This document shows positions 61,023 to 64,000 of a DNA stretch of 64,000 bases, piece by piece. The position numbers and the translations under genes were made by a program. Location of the stretch: contig NZ_FTPD01000067.1 of the NCBI RefSeq assembly GCF_900156895.1, positions 137,766 through 201,765 on the forward strand, in the 5' to 3' direction. Source of the DNA: Mesorhizobium prunaredense (GTDB taxonomy: Bacteria; Pseudomonadota; Alphaproteobacteria; Rhizobiales; Rhizobiaceae). How positions within the stretch are numbered: the first letter of the stretch is position 1; each line of letters opens with the position of its first letter. The notes under the pieces are model-generated. The model had not been told where the DNA came from, ran no database searches, and saw only the letters and a program-made list of their open reading frames with translations.

Positions 61023-61116
61023 GCTCGAGCAGCGCCAGGGAACGCTGAGCACCGTCAAGACCGATCTGTCGCCGAGCGAGGTCACCGGTCAGCGCCGCGT
61101 GCTGCTGGGGGTGTGA
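60922..61116 (+). CDS. small phage protein
   Basis: 64 residues: Pro-rich start MCLFQKPPALKPLPPTPT, then a helix (DVQAREAALRAELEQRQGTL) and PSEVTGQRRVLLGV. Starts inside the 3' part of the Gp13-like gene in another frame. Similar small proteins lie next to podovirus portal genes. Function unknown. Confidence 0.65.
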   Translation: MCLFQKPPALKPLPPTPTIADKDVQAREAALRAELEQRQGTLSTVKTDLSPSEVTGQRRVLLGV

Positions 61117-61128
61117 TGTGGCGCGCTG

Positions 61129-61746
61129 TCACCCCGGCTTGCGCGCGAACGCCCAGACCATCAGCGGATATTCCTCGTCGTTGCTGAGGTCGCGCCATAG
61201 GCCGTAGGCGCGCACCGGGCCGCCGATATGGGCTTTGGCGCAGGCTCTGTTGCCCCAGCCGAACACTTCTATCCCAGATTCCGGGAAGCCGCCTTCGACC
61301 AGCAGCTGCTTCAGGCCGGCGGGGGTCCAGCGGTTGTAGTCGTGCGGCCTGGCATGCACCCTGAACAGGAATGGCGTCGCCACCATCGCCCAGCCGCCCG
61401 GCCGGGTCATGGCGTGGATATTCTGTGCCGCGGCAAACGGGCGCTGCACATGCTCCAGCACCTGGTCGGCGATGACCACGGAATATTGCCGGTCGGTGCG
61501 GTCCTTGCAGATGTCGAAGTCGGGGAAATCGACGGAGGTGTAGTTGGAGCACATCGTTTTCCAGTGGCGGTTCCAGCCGGGCGAGATCTCGACCACGTCT
61601 GAGGATTTGCGGCCGTCGGCCTCAAGAAACGCGGTGAACGCCTCGATCTGCCTGATGCGCAGCCAGTTGCGGGAATCGTAGCCGATCAGCCGCTTTGCAA
61701 CCTGCTTGCTGCGCCTCTTCAGGGCGCCGGGTAGGCTTTCCGTCAT
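61129..61746 (-). CDS. class I SAM-dependent methyltransferase (opposite strand in prophage)
   Basis: 205 residues. DVVEISPGWNRHWKTM (motif I, degenerate without GxGxG), YTSVDFPDFDIC (motif II), YSVVIADQVLEHVQRPFAAAQNIHAMTRPGGW (motifs IV and VI), TPFLFRVHARPHDYNRWTPAGL. This resembles methyltransferase-11-type enzymes linked to glycan or lipid modification. A TTG at 61752 with AAGGAG 6 bases upstream is an equally good start. It is antisense to the phage genes, so probably a cargo gene. Confidence 0.8.
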   Translation of the reverse strand: MTESLPGALKRRSKQVAKRLIGYDSRNWLRIRQIEAFTAFLEADGRKSSDVVEISPGWNRHWKTMCSNYTSVDFPDFDICKDRTDRQYSVVIADQVLEHVQRPFAAAQNIHAMTRPGGWAMVATPFLFRVHARPHDYNRWTPAGLKQLLVEGGFPESGIEVFGWGNRACAKAHIGGPVRAYGLWRDLSNDEEYPLMVWAFARKPG

Positions 61747-61872
61747 CGTCAAATCGATCTCCTTGAGTCGCCGCCGCGCCCCCTTGAACATCGCAAAAGC
61801 GAACAAAATTCGACCTGGCCTTGGCAATATCTGGGCTTCGAACAAGCTGGTACCACCGAAGGAGGACATGCC

Positions 61873-63597
61873 ATGGCGAGCGATTCCCGTGCCCACGATA
61901 TCCTGTCGCGACAGGCGGAACTGGAGAGCGAGCGCAGCCGGTATGAGGCGATCTGGGAGGCGGTGTCGGAATTCTGCGACCCCGACGCGCCCGATGTCTG
62001 GAGTGGGCGCCGGGGCGCGGAACCGCAGGCCGAGCGGCACGAGCGGCGCGGCGCCCGTGTCTACGCCAACACCATCAACTCGGCCGCCAACCGGCTGGCT
62101 GCGGGGCTGGAAAGCCTGATCATTCCGCAGTCGGAAAAATGGCACGGGCTGTCGACCGCCGCTGTGAACGACGAGGAGAGCGAGGAGGAGAAGGAATGGG
62201 CGGAGGCGCTTCGCGACTTCCTGTTTGCGCTGCGCTATTCGGCCAATTCGAATTTCGTGCCGGCGACGCAGGCCTGCCTGCGCAACGTCGTGCGCTATGG
62301 CCCGGCCTATCTCTACGCCGAGGAGGGCTTTGGCGGCACGCTGATCCGCTATGCCTCGATCCCGGTGGTCGAGGGCTATCTCTGCCGCAACCGCTGGGGC
62401 CAGGTCGACATTTTCCACCGCCGCTATGAGCGCACGGCACGGCAGGCGGCGCAGCTGCTCGGCTATGACAAGCTGCCGGCGCGGATCAAAATGCTGGTCG
62501 ACGACCCGGCCAAGTGCGAGACCAAAATTTCGCTGATCCAGTGCATCCAGCCGCGCGACGAGCGCAAGATGTACCGGCTCTCCGGCACCTACCAGTATCT
62601 CGACACGGCGTTCGCCTCCTATCACGTCGTCGAGGACGAGGAGGTCATCGTCAGGGAAAGCGGTTTCCGCTCGTTCCCGGTGTCATCCTTCAACTGGCGC
62701 CGCTATGAGGGCGACCCCTATGGCATCTCGCCGACCATCGAGGCGCTGACCACGGTGCGCGAGGAAAACGCCGTGCGCCGCTCGGGCCTCAGGGCGCTGC
62801 AGCAGATCACCGATCCGGCGACCGCGTCGAAGGCACGGCTCGACTATGTGCCGGTGCTCAATCCCGGCGAGAATTATCCCGGCCTGATCGACGACAATGG
62901 CCGGCCGCTGATTGCGCCGATCGCTGTGGGCCAGAACCCGACCTATGCATTCGACTACGCGGAAAGCCGGGCCGAGGAGATCCGCGACATGATGTTCGTC
63001 AACCTGTTCCAGACGCTGGTGCAGAACCCGCAGATGACGGCCACCGAAGCGTTGATCCGGCAGGAGGAGAAGGGCGCGCTGCTCGGGCCCTCCGGCTCGA
63101 TCATCCAGGCCGGCTTTGCCGCCAATCTCGACCGCGAGCTCGCTATCCTCGAGGACAAAGGACTTTATGAGGAAGACAGCCGGTTCCTGCCGCCGGCGAG
63201 CCTCGCCGGCAAGGCGGTGCGGCCGACCTTCACCGGGCCGCTCGACGTGCTGCGCCGCTCGGCCGAGGCGCGCGACACCATCCAGGTGGTGACCACGGCC
63301 ATGCAGATGGCGCAGTTCGACCCCGGCGTGATGGACAATATCGACGGCGACGAGGCGCTGAAGATCGTGCAGAGCGCCGGCCGCAGCCCGCAGCGCATCT
63401 TTCGCCGCCAGGACGAGGTGGCTGATATTCGCGACGCCAGAGCCAAGGCTCAACAAGCGCAGGCCGGCATGGCGGCGATCGCCGCCGCCGGCAGGGTTGC
63501 CAGGGATGCCGTGCCGGCGGTGGTCCAGGCGCGCGATAGCGGCCTGCTCGACAGTCTCAGCGGGCTGATGCCGCAGGGCGGCGAGGGCGGCGCATGA
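61873..63597 (+). CDS. podovirus-type portal (head-to-tail connector) protein
   Basis: 574 residues of the T7-type connector family. LSRQAELESERSRYEAIWEAVSEFCDPD, YANTINSAANRLAAGLESLIIP, FNWRRYEGDPYGISPTIEALTTVREENAVRRSG, FVNLFQTLVQNPQMTATEALIRQEEKGALLGPS. It forms the DNA portal at the capsid vertex. GGAGG lies 8 bases before ATG 61873. Full length and apparently intact, unlike the terminase. Overlaps the next gene by 4 bases. Confidence 0.93.
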   Translation: MASDSRAHDILSRQAELESERSRYEAIWEAVSEFCDPDAPDVWSGRRGAEPQAERHERRGARVYANTINSAANRLAAGLESLIIPQSEKWHGLSTAAVNDEESEEEKEWAEALRDFLFALRYSANSNFVPATQACLRNVVRYGPAYLYAEEGFGGTLIRYASIPVVEGYLCRNRWGQVDIFHRRYERTARQAAQLLGYDKLPARIKMLVDDPAKCETKISLIQCIQPRDERKMYRLSGTYQYLDTAFASYHVVEDEEVIVRESGFRSFPVSSFNWRRYEGDPYGISPTIEALTTVREENAVRRSGLRALQQITDPATASKARLDYVPVLNPGENYPGLIDDNGRPLIAPIAVGQNPTYAFDYAESRAEEIRDMMFVNLFQTLVQNPQMTATEALIRQEEKGALLGPSGSIIQAGFAANLDRELAILEDKGLYEEDSRFLPPASLAGKAVRPTFTGPLDVLRRSAEARDTIQVVTTAMQMAQFDPGVMDNIDGDEALKIVQSAGRSPQRIFRRQDEVADIRDARAKAQQAQAGMAAIAAAGRVARDAVPAVVQARDSGLLDSLSGLMPQGGEGGA

Positions 63598-63917
63598 GCG
63601 GCAAACGCTTCGCCCATTCGCGCCAGGCCGGCGGCGCGGCCAAGGCGCAGGATGCGCTGACCAGGGCCTATCTCAGGGTGTTTTCGGGCCAGGACGGCGA
63701 GATGGTGCTGGCCGACCTGACGGCGACGACCGGCTATTACCGCCGCCCGTCCTATGGCGAGTGGCTGGCCAAGACCAGGACGCCGAACGGCTTCGAGCTG
63801 CACAGCGCGCTGAGCAACGCGCGCGCCGAAGTGGTGCAGCACATCATGGGGTTTCTGACACTGGACGAAGCGCAACTGGCGGCGCTGGAGAAGGCGGCAA
63901 GGTTGGAAGGGAGGTAG
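63594..63917 (+). CDS. Bbp19-like phage protein
   Basis: 107 residues: AYLRVFSGQDGEMVLADLTATTGYYRRPS is the Bbp19 family block, then a helical C-terminus (LDEAQLAALEKAARLEGR). ATGA overlap with the portal gene shows coupling. Bbp19 lies next to the portal in Bordetella phage BPP-1-type podoviruses; function unknown. Confidence 0.85.
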   Translation: MSGKRFAHSRQAGGAAKAQDALTRAYLRVFSGQDGEMVLADLTATTGYYRRPSYGEWLAKTRTPNGFELHSALSNARAEVVQHIMGFLTLDEAQLAALEKAARLEGR

Positions 63918-63935
63918 GGTTAAGAAGGGGTGCGG

Positions 63936-64000
63936 TGTCGGCGAAGCTGCCAATCTCCCCCCTTGTGGGGGAGATGTCCGGCAGGACAGAGGGGGGCGCT
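63936..64000. repeat. palindromic element cut by the window end
   Basis: GCTGCCAATCTCCCCCCTTG..GGGGGAGATGTCCGGCAGG, plus orientation, reaching the right TIR AGAGGGGGGCGCT at base 64000. The rest lies outside. Confidence 0.85.

Overview
The window reads as chromosome of a rhizobial alphaproteobacterium, most likely Mesorhizobium. This is inferred from: high-GC coding; a CIRCE-groESL operon; a ROSE-type thermometer on hsp20; SyrA/ExoX, BA14K, DUF982, DUF2934 and DUF3606 proteins; CtrA-, EcfG- and LexA-type sites of alphaproteobacterial form; and many copies of a dispersed palindromic repeat (TIR beginning AGCGCCCCCCTCTGTCCTGCC, interior CTCCCCCCTTGTGGGGGAG).

Layout. 1-925: end of a probable ECF sigma operon (anti-sigma-like membrane protein and metal-sensor-like protein). 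1054-5366: protein-quality block with two Hsp20 genes behind a ROSE thermometer, a DUF982 gene and groES-groEL behind CIRCE. 5620-9398: ribose-type sugar ABC operon (binding protein, ATPase, permease), split by a palindromic repeat. 9680-13969: DMT exporter, LuxR-TolB/TPR regulator, aldo/keto reductase. 14311-21007: DNA-repair block of ligD, ku, a ku-coupled BRCT/MerR/TPR protein, a hydrolase, exonuclease III and a freshly frameshifted DUF559 gene. 21262-29843: amidase, a SyrA-like protein, ABC-F ATPase, methyltransferase, MscS channel, EpmB/KamA-like radical SAM enzyme.

30023-33314 holds BA14K and small stress genes plus decayed copies of neighbours. 33466-39695 is a type I secretion island (ATPase, adaptor, DUF4114/RTX-like substrate, membrane LuxR regulator), framed by two copies of the substrate's own leader. 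40072-41621 is an SOS-flavoured cluster: a LexA box lies between the -35 and -10 of a tiny gene, and a SRAP gene is nearby. 42450-44482 is minCDE with a CtrA box. 44637-51929 holds a sulfotransferase, a second SyrA-like gene, a YghU-type GST, a catalytically dead HtrA-like protein, a YdeI-like protein, a GGDEF/EAL protein, and GYD and DUF3606 genes.

51970-53600 is gene debris with two small ribbon-helix-helix-like genes, ending at tRNA-Gln(UUG). 53722-55913 is ordinary small-gene chromosome. 56385-63917 is a podovirus-like prophage remnant: terminase split by a palindromic repeat, portal, Bbp19-like and Gp13-like genes. It carries low-GC-looking cargo (a HEPN-motif protein, a three-helix membrane protein, a 53-residue protein), an IS1595-type transposase remnant and a methyltransferase.

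The most promising leads are the BRCT-MerR-TPR protein translationally coupled to ku, the LexA-governed small genes at 40 kb, and the divergent cargo pair inside the prophage. Functions are read from sequence motifs only; no database search was possible.
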